Source: Bradyrhizobium ottawaense (GTDB lineage Bacteria > Pseudomonadota > Alphaproteobacteria > Rhizobiales > Xanthobacteraceae). From it: a DNA stretch of 64,000 nt. Shown here piece after piece: positions 9,607 through 18,057 of the stretch. Position 1 is the first letter of the stretch. Every line of letters starts with the position of its first letter. The DNA lies in the NCBI RefSeq assembly GCF_900099825.1, contig NZ_LT629693.1, positions 2,232,001 through 2,296,000 on the forward strand, given 5' to 3'. The notes under the pieces are model-generated. The model saw nothing but the letters and a program-made list of their open reading frames with translations, was not told the DNA's origin and did no database searches. A program made the translations under genes and the position numbers.

Positions 9607-10797
9607 ATGACCAGTACACCAACTATCAGTTTCGAATTGAACCGGGCCGATCTGCGGGCGCGCCGCAATGCCAAATGGAGTCAGTATGGTCCAGATGTCC
9701 TACCGGCCTTCGTCGCCGACATGGATTTTTCGGTTGCGGCGCCAATCCAAACAGCGATCGAGCGAATCGTTAGGGATCGGGACTATGGCTATCCAATGCG
9801 CGAAGGCAATAAGGCAGAGTTGATCGTCGCCAAATCCTTCGCCAGACGAATGAAAGCCCTGTACGACTGGGATCTCTCGCCGGACCTCGTCTTGCCCGTG
9901 GCAGATCTGGTTCAGGGAACCTATGCTCCGATCCTCGCGTTCTCGGATCCTGGCGACAGCATCATTCTGCAAGTCCCGAGTTACCCGCCGTTTCGCGACG
10001 CCATTAACGGCACAGAACGCAGGCTGCTTCCTCTGCCTATGCGCGACGATGGGACACGTTACGCTTTCGACATGAGCGAACTTGAGACGCTGGTGGAAGA
10101 AGGGACTCGCATCTTCGTACTCTGCAATCCGCAAAATCCGACAGGACGCGTCTTCCGACGCGACGAACTTCTATCGCTCGCTCAATTCGCAATCGCTCAC
10201 GATCTTATTGTGATCTCCGACGAGATTCATTCCGATCTGGTTTACCCGGGGCAACAGCACGTACCGTTTGCATCTCTAGGATCAGAAATAGCTTCCCGTA
10301 CCATTACCCTCAACTCGGCGACTAAAAGTTTCAATATTCCGGGCCTCCGTTGCGCGCTTATTGCATTTGGCAGCGAAGACCTGCGCGAACGGTTTGAAAA
10401 ACGCATTCCGCTGAGACTAGCCGGTCAGGGCAATATAATCGGCGTCGATGCGACGGTCGCCGCTTGGAACGAATGCCAGCCCTGGCTTGACGCGGTCATG
10501 GATCATCTTCTCAAGGCGCGCAACCGAATAAAGGCCGTGCTCAAGGCGGAAGTCCCGGAAATCCACCTCCATGCGCCAGAAGCGACCTATCTCGCTTGGC
10601 TTGATTGCAGCAAGCTCAAGCTGTCAACCTCGGCGTTTCAGTTCTTTCTGGATAAGGCGCGGATCGGCTTCAGCCCCGGCGAGAGTTTCGACCCGAATTG
10701 TGCATCGTTCGTGAGGTTCAACTTTGCAACCTCGACGCCGATTCTCGACGAGATTCTGGATCGCATTATTATTGCAGCGAGGCAGAGTGACAGCTGA
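9607..10797 (+). CDS. PLP-dependent aminotransferase, PatB/MalY family (C-S lyase or aminotransferase)
   Basis: A 396-residue fold-type I PLP enzyme. PatB/MalY features include VADMDFSVAAPI near residue 35, the PLP-contact block LCNPQNPTGRVFRRDE near 175, the aspartate in ISDEIHSDLV, and the Schiff-base lysine in NSATKSFNIPGL. The family includes cystathionine beta-lyases and several aminotransferases; sequence alone does not decide between them. It lies 65 bases after the dppF-type gene in the same direction, so it probably acts on an amino acid released after uptake and ring opening by the neighbouring system (inference). Confidence 0.88.
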   Translation: MTSTPTISFELNRADLRARRNAKWSQYGPDVLPAFVADMDFSVAAPIQTAIERIVRDRDYGYPMREGNKAELIVAKSFARRMKALYDWDLSPDLVLPVADLVQGTYAPILAFSDPGDSIILQVPSYPPFRDAINGTERRLLPLPMRDDGTRYAFDMSELETLVEEGTRIFVLCNPQNPTGRVFRRDELLSLAQFAIAHDLIVISDEIHSDLVYPGQQHVPFASLGSEIASRTITLNSATKSFNIPGLRCALIAFGSEDLRERFEKRIPLRLAGQGNIIGVDATVAAWNECQPWLDAVMDHLLKARNRIKAVLKAEVPEIHLHAPEATYLAWLDCSKLKLSTSAFQFFLDKARIGFSPGESFDPNCASFVRFNFATSTPILDEILDRIIIAARQSDS

Positions 10798-11418
10798 CAA
10801 CTCTCGCAAGAGAGCTCCGCCGAAGTCTGATTGGATCACTCCGGTGCGGCCAGTCGTTGCATTGCATCCATTCGGCGTTTCGAGGCCCAGAGGTTCACAC
10901 GCAGCGTAATCGCTCCGGGAGTTTGACCGTCGTTACTCTCGGCTTCAACAGTGAATGTCGTCGCCACACTATCCGTCGCCGGCGCAATCGGGACGACCAC
11001 AACGGGAAGCACCGTCACGATTGAAGGCATGTTTTGATGCGGTCCAGAGACGCCTGTTAAAGGGCCTCGTCGTACAGCAGGTTCAGATCTCGATATCGCC
11101 TGGGCACCTCAAAGGGGCGCCGCAGGATTGCACCAGGCCGATCCGAATCACGACTCGCCGAACGCACCGACTTAGTCATTTGGGGCGCCTGATCGCCATC
11201 GCGTGTCCGGAAAGGTGGGGCGAATATGACGTATCTTGAATACTGGCCGGAGATATCCTTGGGGAAACACTTGCGGCCCTTGTTAGAGATTTCCCCATGC
11301 AAGCCAGTCGACGTATCGACTTCTATCGCCCTCCGCCACGTTAAAAGCGATTTCGAACGGCGCATTCAAATCGCTTTCTCGGTCGTTCCCAGTAAAGTTC
11401 AGAAATTCTGCCGCGTTC
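10798..11418. other. Gene-poor stretch after the aminotransferase gene
   Basis: About 620 bases with only short open frames on both strands, none with a recognisable motif or good ribosome site. The frame of the small gene at 11419 stays open leftward to a TAG near 11286, so that gene may once have been longer at its N-terminus. No tRNA, repeat or operator was seen. Confidence 0.35.
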
Positions 11419-11937
11419 GTGGACCGCGAGGACCGCGGCATCGTCGTGCTCGTCCAGGGCAGGCATGCCGATGGCGGGGAAGTCGGCTTGTGGGTGGTGC
11501 GCTCCCTCGCCGCCAGCGCTCGCAGCATTCAAGGCCCCTATCGAAACTCCAAGCCAGCCACGGTTCACATGGAGCAATGGATCGCTTCCGGCGAGGCTGG
11601 CGACGGCTTGGGAATCGAGAGCTGGCGCATCCACGACGAGGCGGGTCACGGCCTCACAATGTATCTGCACTACCGGGCAGGGATGCCGGTCCAAAGCACA
11701 TCTCACATGACGATGCGAGGCGGGCCCGATCCGGCCTTCAGACGGATCTATCACACGGACAAGGGAGCGGACGTTGTCAGAAGTCTCCCCATGGCGGTCA
11801 ATAGCGTCCAGGAGTTTCGCTTTAGGAGCACGCTGGAGGAGTTTGCCGAGGTCTTCGACGGAAACGAGAACCTAGTCAGCATCGCAGTCGAGCCCTGGTA
11901 TATGCGGCGGGTGCTGGTCCCGGCGAGCGAAGAGTAG
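11419..11937 (+). CDS. Hypothetical protein, possibly a remnant
   Basis: Unrecognised protein of up to 172 residues. The second half has the amino-acid balance of a real protein (for example ESWRIHDEAGHGLTMYLHY and SVQEFRFRSTLEEFAEVFD), with alternating hydrophobic residues suggesting beta strands. It ends in WYMRRVLVPASEE. The GTG at 11419 has no good ribosome site, and the frame is open back to about 11287, so the true start is unclear and the gene may be truncated. No signal peptide or membrane span is seen. It stands alone between the aminotransferase gene and the reductase gene. No function is proposed. Confidence 0.45.
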   Translation: MDREDRGIVVLVQGRHADGGEVGLWVVRSLAASARSIQGPYRNSKPATVHMEQWIASGEAGDGLGIESWRIHDEAGHGLTMYLHYRAGMPVQSTSHMTMRGGPDPAFRRIYHTDKGADVVRSLPMAVNSVQEFRFRSTLEEFAEVFDGNENLVSIAVEPWYMRRVLVPASEE

Positions 11938-12407
11938 ATACCCGCACGAGGGCCGCCCGCTGAGGGACGGCGACCCGCGTATTCCAGACGTCGGATTTGG
12001 TCTCGACCGCCTCTATGGTGTTCCCAGATAGCTCACTGTTACCCAGCAATATCTTTATTGGACCGTGCGTGCCCGTCCAGAGCCTAGGGACGGTATGATT
12101 TCTTGCAAGTCTTCGCGGAGAGACCTGAGACGACGAAATCAAGAGCCACAATCCACACGCCAACGAGATTTCTAAGTTCGTCCGAGAGTGTTTTCATACC
12201 GTCAACTTGTCCGCAGAAGAGTCCTGACCACAGCCCCAGCTGGCAGGCCGCGTTTCACGGCTTCGATTCCGGGCGCCGTTTGGACGACGAAGATTGACGA
12301 CGCACTGCAAAAGCTCCCGAGACCGCCACCCTAGCAGCCCGGCAAACTGTGCAAACGTCGCGTGCTGCTCGCTACGCATCGGTAACGCTCAATCGAGACG
12401 GTTACGT
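11938..12407. other. Intergenic stretch, nothing recognised
   Basis: About 470 bases between the hypothetical gene and the 3' end of the reductase gene. Short overlapping frames occur on both strands without motifs. No convincing hairpin terminator or repeat was found. Confidence 0.3.
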
Positions 12408-13364
12408 CTAGAGACTGAGCTTGAGCCGGCCGCCCGCCGACCGCGAACAGCAAGTTACGATTTTGGTCGTGCGCTCGTGATCGAAGAGTACCGTATCCCG
12501 ATGAAGCGGGACGCCATCTAACACATCGACAACGCATGTTCCGCAAACGCCCTGCCGACAGAGAAAGGGCACATCGAGGCCAGCGCGCCGCATGGCGTCG
12601 AGGATCGTGTCCTGAGACGAAACCTGGATGATCTGCCCCGTGTCAGCAATCTCGATCTCGAACGTCCGATTTTCCGTTTGCGGGCCGGTGCCGAAGCTTT
12701 CGGTGTGGAGGCGACCCACGGGCCAACCCGCACAGGCCTTGATGACCAGCGCCATTAGCCCGGTGGGACCGCAGAAATAGAGATGCGCCCCCGACGCCAG
12801 TGTCTTCGCCCCCAGGCCTTCCACGTCTAGGCGGCGAGCCGGGTCCCCGCCGCTGACATGGACCGTTGTATGCCGGGCGTACGTGTCTTGCCGAAGCACG
12901 GGTAGAAAGGCAGCTCCCGCTTCATCGTGGACGCAGTAATGCAAACACCAAGCGGCGCGGCGACGAGCCAGCGTCCGGATCATCGACAGGATCGGCGTGA
13001 TGCCGATGCCACCGGCGATAAAGACGTGCGCCGAAGCATCGTCCGCAATCTCGAAGGTGTTGCGCGGTGGGGATATCATCAGGACATCGTCACGGCCTAC
13101 GGTGTCGTGCAATTCCTGCGACCCGCCACGACCATCTGCATCGCGCTTGACGGCGATAACGTATTCCTGATCGCCAGCCGGGTCGTTGACGAGTGAATAT
13201 TGCCGAACGATGCCGGATTGGAGAAACACGTCGATATGAGCGCCGGATGTAAAGGCTGGGAGTCTCACACCGTCCCCCCCGACGAGCCGATACGACCGGA
13301 TGCCCGTCGCCTCAGTTCGTATTTCCGCGACCCGTGCGTTGATCTGTTCGACACCCGTCGTCAT
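12408..13364 (-). CDS. Flavin/2Fe-2S oxidoreductase, phthalate dioxygenase reductase (PDR/VanB) type
   Basis: A 318-residue electron-transfer protein in PDR order: a flavin domain (RQYSLVNDP near residue 55, the FMN/FAD-binding RxYS motif), an NAD-binding domain (FIAGGIGITPILSMI near 115; LYFCGPTGLM near 200), and a C-terminal plant-type ferredoxin with CRQGVCGTC and a later CC pair. Such reductases pass electrons from NAD(P)H to class I Rieske oxygenases. The Rieske oxygenase at 20335-21507 lacks an adjacent reductase and is the natural partner (inference). I use the ATG at 13364 (MTTGVEQIN); the frame opens at 13418 as well. It lies 125 bases downstream of the ThDP enzyme gene, probably in the same transcript. 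Confidence 0.92.
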   Translation of the reverse strand: MTTGVEQINARVAEIRTEATGIRSYRLVGGDGVRLPAFTSGAHIDVFLQSGIVRQYSLVNDPAGDQEYVIAVKRDADGRGGSQELHDTVGRDDVLMISPPRNTFEIADDASAHVFIAGGIGITPILSMIRTLARRRAAWCLHYCVHDEAGAAFLPVLRQDTYARHTTVHVSGGDPARRLDVEGLGAKTLASGAHLYFCGPTGLMALVIKACAGWPVGRLHTESFGTGPQTENRTFEIEIADTGQIIQVSSQDTILDAMRRAGLDVPFLCRQGVCGTCVVDVLDGVPLHRDTVLFDHERTTKIVTCCSRSAGGRLKLSL

Positions 13365-13489
13365 CAACGCGCGACTCCGGATCCCATCGCTGTCATCGCT
13401 TGTGCCCACAAAGCTCATCGCTCAAGCAGACTAGATTTTGCAACACGATTCACTTCGAATGACGTCATTTGAAGACGATTGTCTTACCG

Positions 13490-15220
13490 CTAACGCCGCT
13501 TTGGCGCGGCGGCTACTGCCAGCGGCGACGTGATGTCGGCGAATGATTGAGCCAGTGACGTTTGCACATCGATTACCGTCGGCTTGTTCGCACTCACGGC
13601 CTCCTGCAATGCTGACGCAAGCTCGGCTGGATCGGTCACACGCACGCCACGGCACCCCATGGAGCGAGCGATAGCGGCATAATCGAAGTCCTTGAATTCC
13701 GTCGCCACCGGCCCGTGGCCATGCAAGACCCAGCCAAGCGCCATATTGTTGAGCACCACGGTGATGATCGGAATGTCTTCTTCGATAGCTGTCATCAGTC
13801 CGTTCATTGTCATGGAGAAGCCGCCATCACCACACACCGCCACGACCGTCCGCTCGGGATGAACCAGCTTGGCCCCAAGTGCTGCGGGAATGGCAAAGCC
13901 CATCGGCCCCGAGCCTGCCGCCTGCAGGAAGCCGCCGGCCTGTTTCGTTTGATACCAGTGCGTCATCATGATGCGGTTTTCGCCGGCGTCGCATGTAACG
14001 ATCGTATTGTCCGGCAGCGCGCGCATCATCTCACCGATTATGCGCTGCGGCAGGATTGGCGCGTCTTCTGCGAAATAGCCCGGCTGATCGAAATATCCTT
14101 TCTCCTTGCGCCATTTGGCAACGCGCCGTTCGCCGGCCTCTTTGCGGCCGGCTGAATCGATAGCCTCGCGCAGTTGCAGAAGCACCTGTCCGGCATCGCC
14201 AACAAGAACGTGCTCGGCCGGGAAAGTCCAAGATGCATTGCGCGGCTCTATGTCGATTTGAATGAAGGTCTGCCGCGTTGGATCCAAAAGATCCCGATTT
14301 TCCCAAGCGGTGTCGCTCGGCCCAAGCTTCGTGCCGACCGCTAACACCAGATCGGCTTCGCCAACGCAGGCGTTTGCCGCTTCGGTGCCGAATGTACCGA
14401 ATACCCCGAGCGCTAACGGATGCGTCTCCGCGAAGATACCCTTGCCTGCGGCCGTCGTCACGACGGGCAAGCCCGCGGCTTCAGCCAGCGCGACCAAGGG
14501 CTTGTAAGCCTGCGCAATGCGCACGCCGTTACCAGCAACAATCACCGGCCGTTTGGCGGCTTGCAGTGCTTTGGCCGCGGCAGCAACACGGGTTATGTCT
14601 GCGGGGGGCGGCGCAGGCGGCAAATAATATCGGGTCGGATAGAGACATGGGTGGGAATCCGGCTTAACCGGTCCCAAAGACTCCTGTGCAAAGAGGATGG
14701 CAACCGGACCCGGCTGACCGGATACCGCATGCTTGATCGCAAGCTGAGTCGCCTGTACTGCGGCTACGGGCTCGTGGGCCTGCATCACTTGCTTGGTCAC
14801 GGCACCGAACGCACGCCGCGCGTCCCAGCTTCCGTAATCACCTGTCGCCTGCTGATAGGGCGCGTGCAGATGAAACAGCGGCGCATCGGAGAAGTCAGTC
14901 AACAGCAGCATTGGCGAGCTGGAAAGATACGCCTCGATGATACCGATCATGCCATTACCGAGTACCCAGGGCCCTTGGCCAATCATGACGCCTGGTCGAC
15001 GTGTCAGCCTGCCATAAACCTCGGCCATGACGGCTGCGAGCGATTCCTCGCGCACGAGTACCATGCGAAGGGAGTTCTTATGCTTGCCAAAACTGGAAAC
15101 GATACGGGCCGTGTGACCGCCGGAGATGCCGAAGACATATTCGATACCGGCCTCCTGCAAGACGCGCCCGATCAAGGTAGTCGAGTGTTCTTCCTCGGAC
15201 AGCATACGTTCGACAGTCAT
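13490..15220 (-). CDS. Thiamine-diphosphate-dependent enzyme, acetolactate synthase/benzoylformate decarboxylase superfamily
   Basis: A 576-residue three-domain ThDP enzyme. The N-terminal pyrimidine-binding domain holds a glutamate in LVREESLAAVMAEVYGR near residue 55, the likely catalytic Glu. The middle domain includes KRPVIVAGNGVR. The C-terminal PP-binding domain has CGDGGFSMTMNGLMTAIEE (GDG...N Mg/ThDP motif). The hydrophobic residue typical of acetolactate synthases cannot be judged, so a decarboxylase, carboligase or oxidase role is possible. First gene after the composite operator at 15391-15413, divergent from a LysR gene, and followed by a PDR-type reductase gene. It probably handles a 2-oxo acid or aldehyde intermediate in the pathway (inference). 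Confidence 0.88.
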   Translation of the reverse strand: MTVERMLSEEEHSTTLIGRVLQEAGIEYVFGISGGHTARIVSSFGKHKNSLRMVLVREESLAAVMAEVYGRLTRRPGVMIGQGPWVLGNGMIGIIEAYLSSSPMLLLTDFSDAPLFHLHAPYQQATGDYGSWDARRAFGAVTKQVMQAHEPVAAVQATQLAIKHAVSGQPGPVAILFAQESLGPVKPDSHPCLYPTRYYLPPAPPPADITRVAAAAKALQAAKRPVIVAGNGVRIAQAYKPLVALAEAAGLPVVTTAAGKGIFAETHPLALGVFGTFGTEAANACVGEADLVLAVGTKLGPSDTAWENRDLLDPTRQTFIQIDIEPRNASWTFPAEHVLVGDAGQVLLQLREAIDSAGRKEAGERRVAKWRKEKGYFDQPGYFAEDAPILPQRIIGEMMRALPDNTIVTCDAGENRIMMTHWYQTKQAGGFLQAAGSGPMGFAIPAALGAKLVHPERTVVAVCGDGGFSMTMNGLMTAIEEDIPIITVVLNNMALGWVLHGHGPVATEFKDFDYAAIARSMGCRGVRVTDPAELASALQEAVSANKPTVIDVQTSLAQSFADITSPLAVAAAPKRR

Positions 15221-15390
15221 TCCGCTTTCCTCCTTTTTGTTCGTGGCAGCTCGAAAGAGATCGAGCGGCTCTCGCTAAATTTTGTCGACAAGAAGTTCTT
15301 GCCGAACGGCTTCCCGGCCGGATTTTGATCTCTAAGGGAGCTAACCTGCCGCGCGTTGCGGTAGATATTGACCAACACTTGCATTCCTGA

Positions 15391-15413
15391 ATTAGGACGT
15401 CCAATATTATTGA
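15391..15413. promoter_or_regulatory. Composite LysR-type operator, site E (ThDP enzyme / LysR divergent promoter)
   Basis: Half-sites ATTAG (15391-15395), CCAAT (15401-15405) and a weaker ATTGA (15409-15413) are spaced 5 and 3 bases apart. The first pair has the T-N11-A geometry of LysR-type boxes. It lies 171 bases before the ThDP gene start and 35 bases before the LysR start, where an autoregulating LysR would bind. Four further copies with the same spacing and orientation lie at 21584, 27048, 29434 and 32071. Confidence 0.6.
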
Positions 15414-15439
15414 AGACACCATTTGAGTATAGAAATGCT

Positions 15440-16342
15440 ATGAAACCGCTCCCACTCGATTGTTCAATGCGCGACCTTCGAGCCTTTATGGTTCTTGCCG
15501 AAGAACTTCACTTCGGTGAGGCCGCCAAGCGGCTCGGCGTCGCTCAGCCGCCGCTTAGCCAAACGATCAAGCGGCTCGAGACAAAACTCGGTTGCGCGCT
15601 GTTCGAGCGTCATACGAGGCGGACGGACCTGACCGAGGCAGGCAGGGCCTTAAGGGAAGCGACGGCGAGAATCATGGATGAATTGGGCCGAGCCGTGAGC
15701 GACGTCAGACGACTTGATGCTGGCGAGAGCGGGTCGCTGGCGGTCGGTTTTCCTACCACGGTCGCTGTCACCATCCTGCCGAAGATCTTGCGGGATTTCC
15801 GCAACCGGAATCCGAAGATAGAACTGAGACTCTATGAGGTGCCTAGCATGGAGCAAGTCGAGCGAATTCGCGCGGGCTCACTCGATCTTGGCTTTGTCAA
15901 CGAACCGATTGTCAGACCCGAACTGCAGTCGGTCAGTGTGCAAGTCGAACCGTTCGACCTGCTGCTACCCGCGAAACACAAACTGCTGCGACGTCGCGGC
16001 CCAATCCCAGTGGAGGCTCTATCCGGTGAAGGTTTCATAATGTTCCCCCGCAAGCTCGGTTCCGCGTTCAACGATCGGATCCTCGAAATATGCCAGGCAG
16101 GGAATTTCACGCCGCGCGTAGTGCAGGAGGCGCTTACCTGGAGCACGATTGCTGCCCTGGTCGATGCCAACATTGGCGTGTCTCTCGTGCCGAGCAGCCT
16201 ACGTCGCCTGCGCGTTGGCAACGTGGTGTACCGCAGCATCTCCCCATGTGCAGTCCAAACCTTCACGTCAGTGGTGTGGCGAACGGAGAACCGTCGACCA
16301 GCACTGCTGAGATTTGTTGAAGCGGTGAAGATGGCCGGATGA
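15440..16342 (+). CDS. LysR-family transcriptional regulator, candidate master regulator of the shared-operator regulon
   Basis: A 300-residue LysR protein. The N-terminal winged helix-turn-helix is clear (LRAFMVLAEELHFGEAAKRL, then VAQPPLSQTIKRLETKLG) and the LysR substrate-binding domain follows (GSLAVGFPTTVAVTILPKIL near residue 95). ATG 15440 is chosen over 15368, since the extra residues are not family-like; ATG 15467 (MRDLRAF) is also possible. It is divergent from the ThDP enzyme gene, and a composite operator matching four other promoters in the window sits 35 bases upstream. It is therefore the best candidate for controlling the porin, ABC transporter, Rieske, exporter and ThDP units. 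The inducer is unknown. Confidence 0.93.
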   Translation: MKPLPLDCSMRDLRAFMVLAEELHFGEAAKRLGVAQPPLSQTIKRLETKLGCALFERHTRRTDLTEAGRALREATARIMDELGRAVSDVRRLDAGESGSLAVGFPTTVAVTILPKILRDFRNRNPKIELRLYEVPSMEQVERIRAGSLDLGFVNEPIVRPELQSVSVQVEPFDLLLPAKHKLLRRRGPIPVEALSGEGFIMFPRKLGSAFNDRILEICQAGNFTPRVVQEALTWSTIAALVDANIGVSLVPSSLRRLRVGNVVYRSISPCAVQTFTSVVWRTENRRPALLRFVEAVKMAG

Positions 16343-16418
16343 CCAAGTGTCCAGACCAGGCCGACGAGCGCCTGCTACGTCGTCGCCTTTCAGCCGCGTG
16401 GCGCGCGCCGGGCCCCGA

Positions 16419-17852
16419 CTAGCCGTGTTTGACCGCTACAGTCTTCAGCGAGGCACAACCGAAGAGTGCAGCGAAGCCTTTTTCACGGCCGTGGCCAGAG
16501 CCTTTCATCCCTCCGAATGGCAATTCTACTCCGCCGCCGGCGCCGAAATTGTTGATGAGAACCTGGCCCGATTTGAGCTTACGTGACAATCGCATGCCAC
16601 GCCCGAGATCTCTGGTCCACACACCGGAAACCAGGCCGTACGGCGTACCGTTCGCGACACGCAGGGCGTCCGCCTCATCGCGCACACGAATCGCCACCAA
16701 CATGGGGCCAAAGATTTCTTCTTGGGCGAGCACGTGATCGGGCGGCACGTCGCCGATCAGCACGGGTTTCACGTAATAGCCGCCCTCGGGCGCGTTTGAA
16801 GCTATGGTGCCAGCACCGATGGTGGGAAGCCGGTGGCGTTCGGCGAGGTCAATGTATCTTTTCACTCGCGTCAACTGCTGGGCGTTTATCAGTGGGCCGA
16901 GATCGAGATTCCGGTCGGAGGGACCCTCTTGCAGGGCTGAGAATCGGGCGGAGAGATTGGCAGTGAAATTGTCGTAGACAGAGTCTTCGATCAACACGCG
17001 GGAGCCGGCGGCACAAGTCTGACCGCAGTTCTGGATGATTGCATTTACGACGGTCGCCGCTGCGGTATCGAGATCGGCATCAGCGAAGACCAACTGTGGG
17101 CTCTTACCGCCAAGCTCTAGCGTCACAGGAATGCGGTTGACGGCGGCGGCCTGCTGTACCAGCGTGCCTACCTCTGGTGAGCCCGTGAAGCTGATATGAC
17201 CGACCCCGGGATGCGCCGCAAGAGCCGCGCCCGCTTCCTCTCCAACGCCCGTGACGACATTGAACGCGCCAGGCGGGAAGTCCGCCTCCTCGGCCAGCCT
17301 TGCGAGAGCGAGGGCCGTCAGAGAAGCATCCTCCGCGGGCTTCACCACGCAGGCGTTGCCCATAGCCAAAGCAGGACCGACGGAGCGACCGATGATTTGC
17401 ATCGGATAATTCCAGGGGATGATGTGGCCGGTGACGCCGTGCGGCTCCCAATGAGTAAAGACTGTGAAGCCTTGTTCATAGGGGATGGTATCGCCATGAA
17501 CCTTGTCAGCGGCCCCTCCGTAAAATTCGAAGTAGCGGGCACAGGCAATGGCGTCGGCGCGACCTTGGCGCAGCGGCTTGCCGACATCTTGGCTCTCCAT
17601 GCGTGCAAGCTCCTCAGTGTCGCGCTGAATGAGCTGGCAGAGGCGAGTTAGCAGGCGACCACGCTCGGTGGCGGAAAGTCGGCCCCATTCGCCATCGAGC
17701 GCGGATTGGGCCGCGGTGACGGCTGCAGATATATCAGCAGGCGTACCGCGGGCGATGCGGGCGACGGAAACGCCGTCTGAGGGGTCGATCACCGGCAACG
17801 TGGAAGTTGGCGCGCGCCAGGTGCCGCCGATGAAATGTCCATGGACTTGCAT
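16419..17852 (-). CDS. NAD(P)-dependent aldehyde dehydrogenase
   Basis: A 477-residue ALDH-superfamily enzyme of normal length. The catalytic glutamate lies in VTLELGGKSPQL and the nucleophilic cysteine in NCGQTCAAGSRVLIED. PWNYPM, a cofactor-site motif, is present near residue 148, and the C-terminal GGGVELPFGGMKGSGHGRE block is intact. It oxidises an aldehyde to the acid in the cytoplasm. It is the last gene of the leftward unit Rieske-glyoxalase-M20 hydrolase-ALDH, 205 bases after the M20 gene, and converges with the LysR gene. The particular aldehyde is not readable; betaine- and aromatic-aldehyde dehydrogenases share these motifs. Confidence 0.92.
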   Translation of the reverse strand: MQVHGHFIGGTWRAPTSTLPVIDPSDGVSVARIARGTPADISAAVTAAQSALDGEWGRLSATERGRLLTRLCQLIQRDTEELARMESQDVGKPLRQGRADAIACARYFEFYGGAADKVHGDTIPYEQGFTVFTHWEPHGVTGHIIPWNYPMQIIGRSVGPALAMGNACVVKPAEDASLTALALARLAEEADFPPGAFNVVTGVGEEAGAALAAHPGVGHISFTGSPEVGTLVQQAAAVNRIPVTLELGGKSPQLVFADADLDTAAATVVNAIIQNCGQTCAAGSRVLIEDSVYDNFTANLSARFSALQEGPSDRNLDLGPLINAQQLTRVKRYIDLAERHRLPTIGAGTIASNAPEGGYYVKPVLIGDVPPDHVLAQEEIFGPMLVAIRVRDEADALRVANGTPYGLVSGVWTRDLGRGMRLSRKLKSGQVLINNFGAGGGVELPFGGMKGSGHGREKGFAALFGCASLKTVAVKHG

Positions 17853-18057
17853 TGCCGTGTTTTCTCCGAAGAATTAATGACGCGAGTCTTGATGCCGGTC
17901 GCCTTTGGACGTCCTGGCGGACGATCGGCCAGTAGAAGCCCAGGCGTGAACGCGCACTCGGCCGGGAGCCGAGCTACACGTTCGTATTCGTCATGCGTGT
18001 TGTCGAAAAATCGGCGGTTCGATAGGCATCGAGGCGGGACAGGATGACGCCGCGCTT

